From assembly GCF_036246005.1 (NCBI RefSeq), contig NZ_CP109171.1, forward strand, positions 682,001 to 746,000: a stretch of 64,000 bases of DNA, given 5' to 3'. Source of the stretch: Streptomyces sp. NBC_01723. Lineage in GTDB: Bacteria > Actinomycetota > Actinomycetes > Streptomycetales > Streptomycetaceae. Shown piece by piece: positions 1 through 13,779 of this stretch (position 1 is the first letter of the stretch; each line of letters starts with the position of its first letter). A program made the translations under genes and the position numbers. The notes beneath the pieces were generated by a model, which made no database searches, was not told the DNA's origin, and worked only from the letters and a program-made list of their open reading frames with translations.

Positions 1-260
1 GCACCGACGGGTACGCCCTCGGGGACGCGCTCGGCGGTCCCGATCCGGCGTTCGACGCGGTGGTGGACCGGGTGGCCGTCCGGCCGTGCCTGGAGGCGCT
101 GCCCGAGCGCGAGCGCACCATCCTCTACCTGCGCTTCTTCGGCGGGATGACGCAGAGCCGCATCGCGCAGCAGCTCGGCATCTCGCAGATGCACGTCTCC
201 CGGCTGCTCACGGGCTGCTTCGACCGGATCCGCGAGGAGATCCTGACGGAGGCCCGCTGA
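1..260 (+). CDS. RNA polymerase sigma factor, SigB/SigF/SigG family (C-terminal part only)
   Basis: The 5' end lies outside the window, so only about 85 C-terminal residues are visible, in frame from base 3. They contain a sigma region 4 helix-turn-helix (LPERERTILYLRFF, then TQSRIAQQLGISQMHVSRLL) that contacts the -35 element. This segment is nearly the same as the end of the complete sigma factor at 35009-35845, so the two are paralogues of the stress/sporulation SigB/SigF/SigG group. The gene converges on the ANTAR gene with a 6-bp gap. Family assignment is firm; which of the many Streptomyces paralogues it is cannot be told from this fragment. Confidence 0.9.
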   Translation, partial: TDGYALGDALGGPDPAFDAVVDRVAVRPCLEALPERERTILYLRFFGGMTQSRIAQQLGISQMHVSRLLTGCFDRIREEILTEAR

Positions 261-266
261 GGGGTA

Positions 267-587
267 TCAGCGCTCCGGCGGGGCGCCGGGAACACGGGCT
301 GGGCCTTGCCGGTCCAGGGTGTCCTCCAGCGCGGCCCGTATCCGTGGCGGCATCACTCCGGTGCGCCCCCAGACGAGGATCGTCTCCGCGACGTCGCGGA
401 GTTTGACGTTCGTGTGCTGGGAGACCTCGCGCAGGATGATCCACCCCTGGTCGGGGGCCACCCGGCCCAGGACGACGATCATCCCGATGGCCTGGTCCAC
501 GACGGCGTGCGAGACGACCGCCTCCTTCAGCTGCCGGACCTGCTCCTGCAGCTGGAAGACCTGGTCCGAGCCCGTGTCCGTGGACAT
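267..587 (-). CDS. ANTAR domain-containing protein
   Basis: A 106-residue protein. The centre (about residues 25-80, with QAIGMIVVLGRVAPDQGW and a following helix) matches the three-helix ANTAR fold, which binds paired-hexaloop RNA in antitermination systems. No receiver or GAF domain is present, so any signal must arrive in trans. The ATG at 587 is chosen because GGAGG lies five bases upstream; a longer frame to 680 has no such support. It is transcribed divergently from the VOC gene and ends against the sigma gene. In Streptomyces such stand-alone ANTAR proteins are common and mostly uncharacterised. The RNA target is unknown, and I see no paired hairpins next to it. Confidence 0.8.
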   Translation of the reverse strand: MSTDTGSDQVFQLQEQVRQLKEAVVSHAVVDQAIGMIVVLGRVAPDQGWIILREVSQHTNVKLRDVAETILVWGRTGVMPPRIRAALEDTLDRQGPARVPGAPPER

Positions 588-707
588 GGTCACCTCCGGA
601 TCCGGCGGGTCACCGCCGCCTGTGCCGCGCGGGACCGCTGCGCCGCCTCCATGGTCGCGACCCCCGGGGCGTCCCGCCACTGGGCCGTACGGGGCGCCCG
701 CGCCACC

Positions 708-731
708 GTTTCGGCGTCGCCGCCGGGGTAC
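708..731 (+). promoter_or_regulatory. Candidate SigB-type promoter upstream of the VOC gene
   Basis: GTTT at 708-711 and GGGTAC at 726-731 are separated by 14 bases. This fits the GNNT-N14-16-GGGTAY consensus described for Streptomyces SigB-group sigma factors. The -10 box lies 84 bases before the proposed ATG at 815. The match is seen directly; use by a SigB-like factor is inferred. Confidence 0.5.
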
Positions 732-814
732 TCGGCAGGCGCCCGCCGCACTCCCGGCCGGACACTGGTGTGGAGCCGGTGGCTGCCGGTGGACGAGACC
801 AGGACGCGACTGCC

Positions 815-1618
815 ATGAACCATGACATGACCTGCCCCGCCGGCGCGGACAGCCTGATGTCCACGCACTCCGTGTACGGGGCGCCCTGCTGGGTGAGTCT
901 CACCAGCCGTGACCTGAAGGCCACCGAGGAGTTCTACTCCGCCGTGCTGGGCTGGCAGTGGCGGCCCGGCAAGCTGGGCGAGCCCTTCCGCATCGCGCTG
1001 GCCGACGAGGTGCCGGTCGCCGGGATCGCCGCGGTGGCCGCGATGTGGCAGATGGCGGTGGCGTGGACGCCGTACTTCGCCGTGCGCAGCGCGGACGAGG
1101 CCGTGTCGCGGGCGCAGGAGCGCGGCGGGACCGCCGCGGTCGGGCCGATCTCCCTGCCGCCCGGGCGGGCGGCGCTGCTCGCCGACCGGGACGGCGCGAC
1201 CTTCGGGATCTGGGAGGGCGAGCTGTTCACCGAGTGGGACGCCTGGCGCATGTCGCGCCCCGCGTTCATCCGGCTGCACACGCGTGACGCCTTCGACGCC
1301 GCCATCTTCTACGGCGAGATCTTCGACTGGGCGTCGGGCGAGGGCTGCTGCGAGGTCCGTTACGAGGGCGACGAGGTGGTCCTGCGCCATCAGGGCGACG
1401 TCGTGGCCCGGATCGAGTCCGGCGCCCTGGAGGCGGCCCCGGACCCGGCCGTGCGGCCGCACTGGCAGATCCACTTCGCGGTGGACGACGTCGGGGCGTG
1501 CGCCCGGGCGGCGGAGCTGCACGGCGGCAGCGTGCTCTCCCTGAGCGGCGACGAGGGCGTGCTCCGGGACGCCGACGGCGCGCAGTTCACGGTGACCGCG
1601 CGCCGCCTCGACAGCTGA
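815..1618 (+). CDS. VOC family (glyoxalase/bleomycin resistance fold) protein, two domains
   Basis: About 267 residues with two tandem VOC modules. The first begins near GAPCWVSLTSRDLKATEEFYSAVLGW; the second near RPAFIRLHTRDAFDAAIFYGEIFDW and ends with DADGAQFTV. Paired betaalphabetabetabeta units normally build a metal-binding cavity used by glyoxalases, dioxygenases or drug-binding proteins, but the substrate cannot be read here. ATG 815 is used; ATGs at 827 and 857 are alternatives because no strong ribosome site singles one out. A SigB-like promoter lies upstream, which would fit a stress role. The gene converges on glgX. Confidence 0.8.
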   Translation: MNHDMTCPAGADSLMSTHSVYGAPCWVSLTSRDLKATEEFYSAVLGWQWRPGKLGEPFRIALADEVPVAGIAAVAAMWQMAVAWTPYFAVRSADEAVSRAQERGGTAAVGPISLPPGRAALLADRDGATFGIWEGELFTEWDAWRMSRPAFIRLHTRDAFDAAIFYGEIFDWASGEGCCEVRYEGDEVVLRHQGDVVARIESGALEAAPDPAVRPHWQIHFAVDDVGACARAAELHGGSVLSLSGDEGVLRDADGAQFTVTARRLDS

Positions 1619-1628
1619 CCTCACCGGC

Positions 1629-3772
<2,144 letters not shown>

Positions 3773-3776
<4 letters not shown>

Positions 3777-4279
3777 CGGGCCTCCTCCAGTACGCCGGCC
3801 GCCGGGCGGGCCAGCCGGGCCACCGGCATGACCTCGCGCGGCACCTCCAGGCCCTCCTGGGTGATCGGCTCGGGTGACGTGGCCACCAGCGGGACGCGTT
3901 CGGCGGACCGGGCGCGCCGGGAGAACCAGATGACCTTCGCCCCGGTGTCGGTGGCGCAGCAGCCCCAGCCGTCGCTGTTCGCGGCGAGGTGCTGGAGGCA
4001 GGTGCGCAGGTCCTGGTCGGGACGGAGGGCGTGGTCGTTGCCCGCTACGGCCGTGATGAGGTGCTGGTGGTTCCACCACATCTCGATCGACGTGTTCTTG
4101 TCGCTCGCGTGCTCGTCGATCGCCCGAAGCAGCATCTCGGCACCCGAACAGACGGGGTCGACGAGGTTCTCCAGGTTCCAGAACCGGAGGTGAGCGGCCA
4201 GGATGCGCCTGACCTGTCCGACCCGTTCCGGGCTCACTTCCACGTCGAGGTGGTAGTAGCAGGGCACTGCGGTCTTCAT
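3773..4279 (-). CDS. Degenerate RsbW-like (HATPase-fold) protein coupled to glgX
   Basis: A 168-residue protein that aligns by eye with small RsbW/SpoIIAB-type ATP-binding proteins. An N-terminal helix (VRRILAAHLRFWNL) is followed by an N-box-like helix (CSGAEMLLRAIDEH), a middle strand and a C-terminal GWGCCATDTGAKVIWF block resembling the end of the fold. The N-box asparagine of the usual ELxTNAxxH motif is replaced by arginine, and the D-x-G box is not recognisable, so ATP binding is doubtful. It overlaps glgX by four bases (GTGA), implying coordinated expression. The function is unknown; a protein-binding regulator of glucan metabolism is one possibility. The fold assignment is by pattern only. 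Confidence 0.6.
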
Positions 4280-4314
4280 CGTCGTGGCTCCTCACCGCGA
4301 AGGCTCCCGCTCCT

Positions 4315-4334
4315 CCCGTCCCTTGGGGGACGGG
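4315..4334 (-). promoter_or_regulatory. Hairpin in the leader of the glgX operon
   Basis: CCCGTCCC at 4315-4322 and GGGACGGG at 4327-4334 form a perfect 8-bp stem with a 4-base loop. It lies 36-55 bases upstream of the ATG at 4279, so it would fold in the 5' leader of the coupled RsbW-like/glgX mRNA. No U-tract follows, so its role is open. Confidence 0.35.
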
Positions 4335-4373
4335 CTCCCCGATCACGAAGCGTGAGCGCTGATCGCTTCTGAG

Positions 4374-4387
4374 TCACTCCAGAGTGA
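4374..4387. promoter_or_regulatory. Palindrome in the glgX / glgE-cluster divergent region
   Basis: TCACTC and GAGTGA flank a CA spacer, giving a perfect 14-bp dyad in the 285-bp divergent region between the minus-strand glgX operon and the plus-strand DUF5133/glgE genes. CACGAAGCGTG at 4344-4354 is a second short dyad nearby. Position and symmetry suit an operator that could act in either direction; no known regulator motif is recognised. Confidence 0.3.
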
Positions 4388-4564
4388 GAGCGGTAGTCCA
4401 TTCGTGCAACACGAGGGCCGAATCCCGGCAAACGGGGGGAAAGCGGGGCGCCGACGAGCGAAGGAAAAGTTGAAGATCCAACAAGACGGCGCGTCACCAC
4501 CCGTGCACCATGTGTGAAGAACTCGATCGTCCGTACCACCGGACCGTCCGGAAGGTGACCGGCC

Positions 4565-4837
4565 ATGCTGCTCCCCGCGAAGAGCGAAGTCGCCCGGCAG
4601 CTGCGGCATTACCGCGCCTGGGAACGCTCGATGCTGGTGTCCCCCACGGACGTCACGGTCCGCACCACCTTCGAGGACTCCGGCTACACCCTCTGCGTAC
4701 TGATGGGAAAGCGGTGCGCGCGCGAGGCCGCCGACGCCGCCGAGAGGTATCTGCGGACGAACCTGATCACCCATGCACAGGAGCAGCCGGAACGTTTCGC
4801 CCCGTCGGGGCCGATGACCCCCTCCGGCGCGGCCTGA
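4565..4837 (+). CDS. DUF5133 domain-containing small protein
   Basis: A 90-residue protein with the pattern seen in Streptomyces DUF5133: an N-terminal MLLPAKSEVARQLRHY helix, a central YTLCVLMGKR strand and a helix AREAADAAERYLRTNL. A paralogue lies at 34679-34948 (MLMPHPAVLRALVERY, YTLCVSTGTR), next to a sigma gene. No signal peptide, membrane segment or catalytic motif is visible. It lies 52 bp upstream of glgE on the same strand, so it may be the first gene of that operon. Function unknown. Confidence 0.75.
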   Translation: MLLPAKSEVARQLRHYRAWERSMLVSPTDVTVRTTFEDSGYTLCVLMGKRCAREAADAAERYLRTNLITHAQEQPERFAPSGPMTPSGAA

Positions 4838-4888
4838 CCCATCGGCCGGGCGCCCGCCCGGCCCCGAGCACGGCGGAGGTGAGAACGG

Positions 4889-8601
<3,713 letters not shown>

Positions 8602-8629
8602 GCCTGGGCCGAGGAAAGGACGCGTCACC

Positions 8630-9991
8630 ATGCCGAAGACCGCACCCCTGCGTCCGAGACGCAGGCAACTCGCCGAGCCCATGGCGTCGCTCGGCGAGCT
8701 GCTGCAGGAGTGGCTGCCGCACCAGCGCTGGTTCGCCGGCAAGGACCGACCCGTCGCGGAGCTGGGTCTGCTGTCGATGACCGAGCTGTTCCCGGGCTGT
8801 CTGCACCTCCTGGTGCACACCGGACAGGGCCCCGCGCCCGCCCCGGGCGGCGCCCCCTCGGCCGGAGACTGCTACCAACTGCTGCTCGGCGTACGCGAGC
8901 AGCCGTCGCCGCGTCTGGGCCGGGCGATCATCGGTCAGGTACAGGACGGCCCGCTGGCCGGGCGGACGGTCTACGACGCGCTGCACGATCCGCGCACCGC
9001 ACAGCTCCTCCTGGAACGGCTGCGGCACCCCGGCAAGGCGGGACCGCTGCGCTTCGAGTCCGACCCCGCGCGGCCGGTGCCCGGCGGACTCGCGCCGCGC
9101 CTCCTGGACGCCGAGCAGTCCAACTCCTCGCTGATCTACGGCGACGAGTTCATCCTCAAGCTCTTCCGGCGCGTCCAGCCGGGTGTCAACCCCGACCTCG
9201 AGGTGCCGGACGCGCTGGCCCGCCAGGGCTGCGGGCGGGTCCCGGCGCCGGTGGCGTGGATGCGCACGACGCATCCCTACGAGGCGACCCTGGGCGTGCT
9301 CCAGCCGTTCCTGCACGACGCCTCCGACGGCTGGACCCTCTCCCTGAACGCGCTCGCGTCCGGGGACGACTTCACCGTGCAGGCCCACGAGCTGGGACAG
9401 GCCATGGGGGACGTGCACCTGGCGCTGGCCTCCGCCTTCCCGGCCGGGGCCCCCGGGGAGAACGGCCGGACCGCGGCGGCGATGACCGAGCGGCTGACGG
9501 CCGCCGCGCACTGCGTCCCGGCGCTCCAGCCCTTCGTCCCGGGGCTGCGGGCCGCCTTCGCCGCGCTGTCCACCTGCGACTCCGGACCGCCCGCCCAGCG
9601 CATCCACGGCGACCTGCACCTCGGGCAGGTGCTGCGGGCCGGCCGGGACTGGTTCGTCATCGACTTCGAGGGCGAACCGTCCCGCCCGCTGGCCGAACGG
9701 CGCAGCGCCCACTCCCCCGTCCGGGACATCGCGGGCATGCTGCGCTCCTTCGACTACGCCGCCCGGCAGCGTCGCCCCTGGCGCCCCGAGTGGGCGCGCC
9801 GCTGCCGGGAGGCGTTCTGCGCGGGCTACGCCGCCCGCGCGGGCTGGGACCCCCGTAAGAAGCACGGCCTGCTGCGCGCCTACGAGACGGACCGGGCCGT
9901 GTATGAGGTGCTGTACGAGGCGCGGCACCGCCCCGACTGGCTTCCCGTACCCATGGCGGCGATCGAACGACTCGCCGTGAGAGGAGACTGA
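8630..9991 (+). CDS. pep2: Maltokinase Pep2 (Mak)
   Basis: A 453-residue kinase that makes maltose-1-phosphate from maltose and ATP, the donor for GlgE. The N-terminal cap domain begins with LLQEWLPHQRWFAGKDR, typical of the family. The catalytic part carries QRIHGDLHLGQVL (Brenner-type catalytic loop) and FVIDFEGEPSRPL (metal-binding Asp). A GAGGAAAGG site lies upstream of the ATG, 28 bp after treS. Length agrees with actinobacterial maltokinases. Position between treS and glgB completes the trehalose-to-glucan route. Confidence 0.93.
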   Translation: MPKTAPLRPRRRQLAEPMASLGELLQEWLPHQRWFAGKDRPVAELGLLSMTELFPGCLHLLVHTGQGPAPAPGGAPSAGDCYQLLLGVREQPSPRLGRAIIGQVQDGPLAGRTVYDALHDPRTAQLLLERLRHPGKAGPLRFESDPARPVPGGLAPRLLDAEQSNSSLIYGDEFILKLFRRVQPGVNPDLEVPDALARQGCGRVPAPVAWMRTTHPYEATLGVLQPFLHDASDGWTLSLNALASGDDFTVQAHELGQAMGDVHLALASAFPAGAPGENGRTAAAMTERLTAAAHCVPALQPFVPGLRAAFAALSTCDSGPPAQRIHGDLHLGQVLRAGRDWFVIDFEGEPSRPLAERRSAHSPVRDIAGMLRSFDYAARQRRPWRPEWARRCREAFCAGYAARAGWDPRKKHGLLRAYETDRAVYEVLYEARHRPDWLPVPMAAIERLAVRGD

Positions 9992-9994
9992 CCC

Positions 9995-12217
9995 GTGGCA
10001 CTCCGCGACACCTCACTCCCCGAGCCGTCCGCTCCCGCCCCGTCCACACCCGGGGCCCGCGGTACCGCCCCGCCGCTGGACCCCACCGACCGGGGGCGCC
10101 TGCTGGCGGGCGCCCACCACGATCCGCACGCCCTGCTCGGTGCCCACCCGGTTCCCGGCGGGATCGCCTTCCGGGTGCTGCGGCCCTTCGCCCGCGAGGT
10201 GAGCGTGGTCGTGGGCGGCGAACGGCACGCCCTCGTCTCCGAGGAGGACGGCCTCTTCTCCGGTGTGCTGCCGCTGGCCTCGATCCCGGCGTACACCGTC
10301 GTCGTGGCGTACGAGGAGGGCGAGCACGAGGTCCACGACCCGTACCGCTTCCTGCCCGCCCTCGGCGAGCTGGACCTGCACCTGATCGCCGAGGGCCGGC
10401 ACGAGGAGCTGTGGCGGGCGCTCGGTGCGGAGCCGATGAGCCACGAGGGCGTCACCGGCACCCGGTTCACGGTGTGGGCGCCGAACGCCCAGGGCGTGCG
10501 GGTCGCCACCGACTTCACGCACTGGGACGGCACCGCGTTCCCGATGCGCTCGCTGGGCTCGTCCGGGGTGTGGGAGCTGTTCCTGCCGGGCGTCGGTGAG
10601 GGCACCAAGTACAAGTTCGAGATCCACTCGCGCCACGGCCACCGGTTCCTCAAGGCCGACCCGATGGCCCGCGCGGCCGAGGAGCCGCCGAACACCGCGT
10701 CCGTGGTGACCGCCTCGCGGTACGAGTGGGGCGACGCGGAGTGGATGCGGACCCGGGCCGCCACGCCGGTGCACGAGGCGCCCTTCTCCGTCTACGAGGT
10801 GCACCTGGCGTCCTGGCGGCCGGGGCTCGGCTACCGCGAGCTGGCCGAGGAGCTGCCCGCGTACGTCAAGGACCTGGGCTTCACCCATGTGGAGCTGATG
10901 CCGGTCGCCGAGCACCCCTACGGCCCGTCGTGGGGCTACCAGGTCACCGGCTTCTACGCGCCGACCGCGCGCCTCGGCTCCCCCGACGACTTCCGCTTCC
11001 TGGTCGACGCGCTGCACCGGGCGGGCCTCGGCGTGATCATGGACTGGGTGCCGGCGCACTTCCCGAAGGACGACTGGGCGCTGGGCCGCTTCGACGGGGA
11101 CCCGCTGTACGAGCCCGGGGACTCCCGGCGTGCGGAGCACCCGGACTGGGGGACGTACACCTTCGACTTCGCCCGGACCGAGGTGCGCAACTTCCTCGTG
11201 GCGAACGCGGTGTACTGGTGCGAGGAGTTCCACATCGACGGGCTGCGGGTGGACGCGGTCGCCTCGATGCTCTACCTGGACTACTCGCGCGACTCCGGGC
11301 AGTGGGAGCCCAACCAGTACGGCGGCCGCGAGGACCTTGCGGCCATGGCGTTCCTCCAGGAGATGAACGCGACCGTCTACCGGCGCTGCCCCGGTGTGGT
11401 GACCATCGCCGAGGAGTCGACGGCGTGGGGCGGGGTGACCCGGCCCACCGACACCGGCGGGCTCGGCTTCGGCCTGAAGTGGAACATGGGCTGGATGCAC
11501 GACTCGCTGGAGTACGCCGCGCACGAGCCGGTGCACCGCAAGTACCACCACCACGAGATGACGTTCTCGATGGTGTACGCGTACAGCGAGAACTACGTCC
11601 TGCCGATCTCCCACGACGAGGTCGTGCACGGCAAGCAGGCGCTGGTGTCGAAGATGCCGGGCGACTGGTGGCAGCGGCGGGCCAACGTGCGGGCCTACCT
11701 CGGCTTCATGTGGGCCCACCCCGGCAAGCAGCTGCTGTTCATGGGCCAGGAGTTCGCGCAGGGCGCCGAATGGTCGGAAAAGCAGGGGCCGGAATGGTGG
11801 CTGCTGGACGAGGGGTACCACTCGGCGGCCGACCACCGCGGGATCCAGGACCTGGTCCGCGAACTCAACACCCGCTACGCGCGCACCCCGGCGCTGTGGC
11901 AGCGGGACACCGACCCGGCCGGTTTCCGGTGGGTGGCGGTGGACGCGGCCGAGGACAACGTCTTCGCGTTCCTGCGGTTCGACGCGGACGGTGCGCCGCT
12001 GCTGGCGGTGTCGAACTTCTCCCCCGTCGTCCGGCACGAGTACCACCTGGCCGTTCCGGGCGAGGCCGTCGCCTGGCAGGAGGTGCTCAACACCGATGCC
12101 GGGGAGTACGGCGGCAGCGGGGTGACCAACCCCGATCCGGTCAAGCCCGAGGACGGCGCCGTCCGGATCACGCTGCCTCCGCTGGCCACGGTGTGGCTGA
12201 TGCCGTACGCCCTGTGA
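9995..12217 (+). CDS. glgB: 1,4-alpha-glucan branching enzyme GlgB
   Basis: A 740-residue GH13 branching enzyme that introduces alpha-1,6 links into the glucan made by GlgE. A long N-terminal region (about residues 20-250) carries two CBM48-type modules ([13 protein letters not shown] and [16 protein letters not shown]). The barrel contains [17 protein letters not shown] (nucleophile), [16 protein letters not shown] (acid/base) and [15 protein letters not shown]. The GTG start at 9995 follows GAGAGGAGAC and is only three bases from the pep2 stop. Length is typical of the long-form actinobacterial enzyme. Streptomyces usually carry two glgB copies; this is the one in the GlgE cluster. Confidence 0.95.
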   Translation: MALRDTSLPEPSAPAPSTPGARGTAPPLDPTDRGRLLAGAHHDPHALLGAHPVPGGIAFRVLRPFAREVSVVVGGERHALVSEEDGLFSGVLPLASIPAYTVVVAYEEGEHEVHDPYRFLPALGELDLHLIAEGRHEELWRALGAEPMSHEGVTGTRFTVWAPNAQGVRVATDFTHWDGTAFPMRSLGSSGVWELFLPGVGEGTKYKFEIHSRHGHRFLKADPMARAAEEPPNTASVVTASRYEWGDAEWMRTRAATPVHEAPFSVYEVHLASWRPGLGYRELAEELPAYVKDLGFTHVELMPVAEHPYGPSWGYQVTGFYAPTARLGSPDDFRFLVDALHRAGLGVIMDWVPAHFPKDDWALGRFDGDPLYEPGDSRRAEHPDWGTYTFDFARTEVRNFLVANAVYWCEEFHIDGLRVDAVASMLYLDYSRDSGQWEPNQYGGREDLAAMAFLQEMNATVYRRCPGVVTIAEESTAWGGVTRPTDTGGLGFGLKWNMGWMHDSLEYAAHEPVHRKYHHHEMTFSMVYAYSENYVLPISHDEVVHGKQALVSKMPGDWWQRRANVRAYLGFMWAHPGKQLLFMGQEFAQGAEWSEKQGPEWWLLDEGYHSAADHRGIQDLVRELNTRYARTPALWQRDTDPAGFRWVAVDAAEDNVFAFLRFDADGAPLLAVSNFSPVVRHEYHLAVPGEAVAWQEVLNTDAGEYGGSGVTNPDPVKPEDGAVRITLPPLATVWLMPYAL

Positions 12218-12289
12218 GACGACCAGGTGTCCGACCGGCTGCCCGGGGCAGTCGGTTGGTCCCGGGAGCACACAGAGAGGCGGCATCAC

Positions 12290-13381
12290 GTGCGCACCGT
12301 CGGAGTGGAGGAGGAACTCCTCCTGGTCGACCCCACGACCGGAGAGCCACGGGCGCTGTCCGCCGCCGTGCTGGCCAGGGCGTCGCTCCACGACGCCGAA
12401 CAGGACGTGTTCGAGAAGGAACTGCACGAGCAGATGCTCGAGTTCGCCACCCATCCGCAGGCGGACATGGAGCGGCTGCACACGGAGATCGTCCGCTGCC
12501 GTGAGGAGGCGGGCCGGCACGCCGGGGGGATCGGGTGCGCCGTCGCCGCACTCGCCACCTCACCGCTGCCGGTCACCCCGTCCATCGGTGTGAACCGCCG
12601 CTACGAGTGGATGGCCGACCAGTACGGCGTCGTCGTCCAGGAGCAGCTGGTCCTCGGCTGCCACGTGCACGTCTCGGTCGAGTCCGACGAGGAGGGCGTC
12701 GCGGTCATCGACCGGGTGCGGCCCTGGCTGCCGCTGCTGACCGCGCTGAGCGCGAACTCCCCCTTCTGGCAGGGGGAGGACTCCTCGTACAGCAGCTACC
12801 GCAGCCGGGTCTGGCAGCGGTGGCCGTCGGCCGGTCCGACGGAGCTGTTCGGTTCGGCCGAGCGCTACCACCGCCGGGTGGCGGACATGCTCGCCACGGG
12901 CACGATCCTCGACGACGGGATGGTCTACTTCGACGTCCGGCTCTCCCAGCGCTATCCGACGGTCGAGTTCCGGGTGGCGGACGTCTGCCTGGACGCGGGG
13001 ACCGCGGTCGTCCTCGCCGCCCTCGCCCGCGCTCTGGTCGAGACGGCCGCCCGGGAGTGGCGCGCGGGCACCGAGCCGGACGGGCACAGCGTGAGCCTGC
13101 TCCGCCTGGCGGCCTGGCGGGCGGCCCGCTCCGGGCTGACGGAGGAGCTGCTGCACCCCGCGACGATGCGGCGGATGCCCGCCTCGGTGGTCGTACGGGC
13201 GCTGGTGCGGCACGTCGAGGAGGCGCTCGCCGACCACGGCGACCTCGACCGGGTGCGCGAGGGCGTCGAGACGCTGCTGCGCCACGGCAACGGCGCCCGG
13301 GTGCAGCGCGAGCTCTTCGAGCGCACGGGCAGTCTGCGTCAGGTCGTCACCGCGTGCGTGCGCCGGACCCAGGCGAGCTGA
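12290..13381 (+). CDS. ybdK: YbdK-type carboxylate-amine ligase (glutamate-cysteine ligase family 2)
   Basis: About 363 residues beginning VRTVGVEEELLLVDP, the family's signature N-terminus. Further family blocks are EKELHEQMLEFATHPQ, GCAVAALATSPLPV, GCHVHVSVES and SANSPFWQGEDSSYSSYRS. Such proteins ligate glutamate-like acids to amines weakly in vitro; the physiological substrate is unclear. The GTG at 12290 fits the family N-terminus and follows GAGAGG; an upstream ATG at 12227 adds 21 residues without family support. It is 72 bp downstream of glgB on the same strand and probably co-transcribed, though it has no known step in glucan synthesis. Confidence 0.88.
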   Translation: MRTVGVEEELLLVDPTTGEPRALSAAVLARASLHDAEQDVFEKELHEQMLEFATHPQADMERLHTEIVRCREEAGRHAGGIGCAVAALATSPLPVTPSIGVNRRYEWMADQYGVVVQEQLVLGCHVHVSVESDEEGVAVIDRVRPWLPLLTALSANSPFWQGEDSSYSSYRSRVWQRWPSAGPTELFGSAERYHRRVADMLATGTILDDGMVYFDVRLSQRYPTVEFRVADVCLDAGTAVVLAALARALVETAAREWRAGTEPDGHSVSLLRLAAWRAARSGLTEELLHPATMRRMPASVVVRALVRHVEEALADHGDLDRVREGVETLLRHGNGARVQRELFERTGSLRQVVTACVRRTQAS

Positions 13382-13391
13382 GCCGCGGGCG

Positions 13392-13625
13392 TCAGAGCAT
13401 CAGGACCAGGGCGTAGCCCAGGAGGCCCGCCGCGATCAGCGCCACGACGACGAGGATGACGGTCAGCGGCCCCTTGGCCCAGCCCTTGGCGGGATTGTGC
13501 AGTTCCTGCGGGCCCGCCTCGGGCATGCTGCTCTCGGCCGGCGGGGTCTCACCGGGCGGCACACTGCCGCCGGGTTCCAGGCCGGTGGTGTTGCGGGGAT
13601 CGGGATCGGGGTTCGTGTACCTCAT
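13392..13625 (-). CDS. DUF6480 family small membrane protein
   Basis: A 77-residue protein with a proline- and acid-rich N-terminus (NPDPDPRNTTGLEPGGSVPPGETPPAE), a GWAKGPL junction and one hydrophobic C-terminal helix (about residues 54-77). The N-terminal GLEPGG-VPPGETPPAE pattern is characteristic of Streptomyces DUF6480. It probably sits in the cytoplasmic membrane with a short cytosolic tail. It converges on the YbdK gene with a 10-bp gap. No strong Shine-Dalgarno is visible before the ATG. Function unknown. Confidence 0.72.
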   Translation of the reverse strand: MRYTNPDPDPRNTTGLEPGGSVPPGETPPAESSMPEAGPQELHNPAKGWAKGPLTVILVVVALIAAGLLGYALVLML

Positions 13626-13779
13626 GTGGGCCGGGTCCCCCGATCGGACCGAGATCACCGGCGGGACACACTTCTGCCGTCCCTGCCCCCCGCAGCCTGC
13701 GGCTCGGCTAGATTCCGAGCACCGCCGGCCACGGTACTCGTGGGTGGTGTCACCGTCCGTACACGTCAGGAGCCAGCGT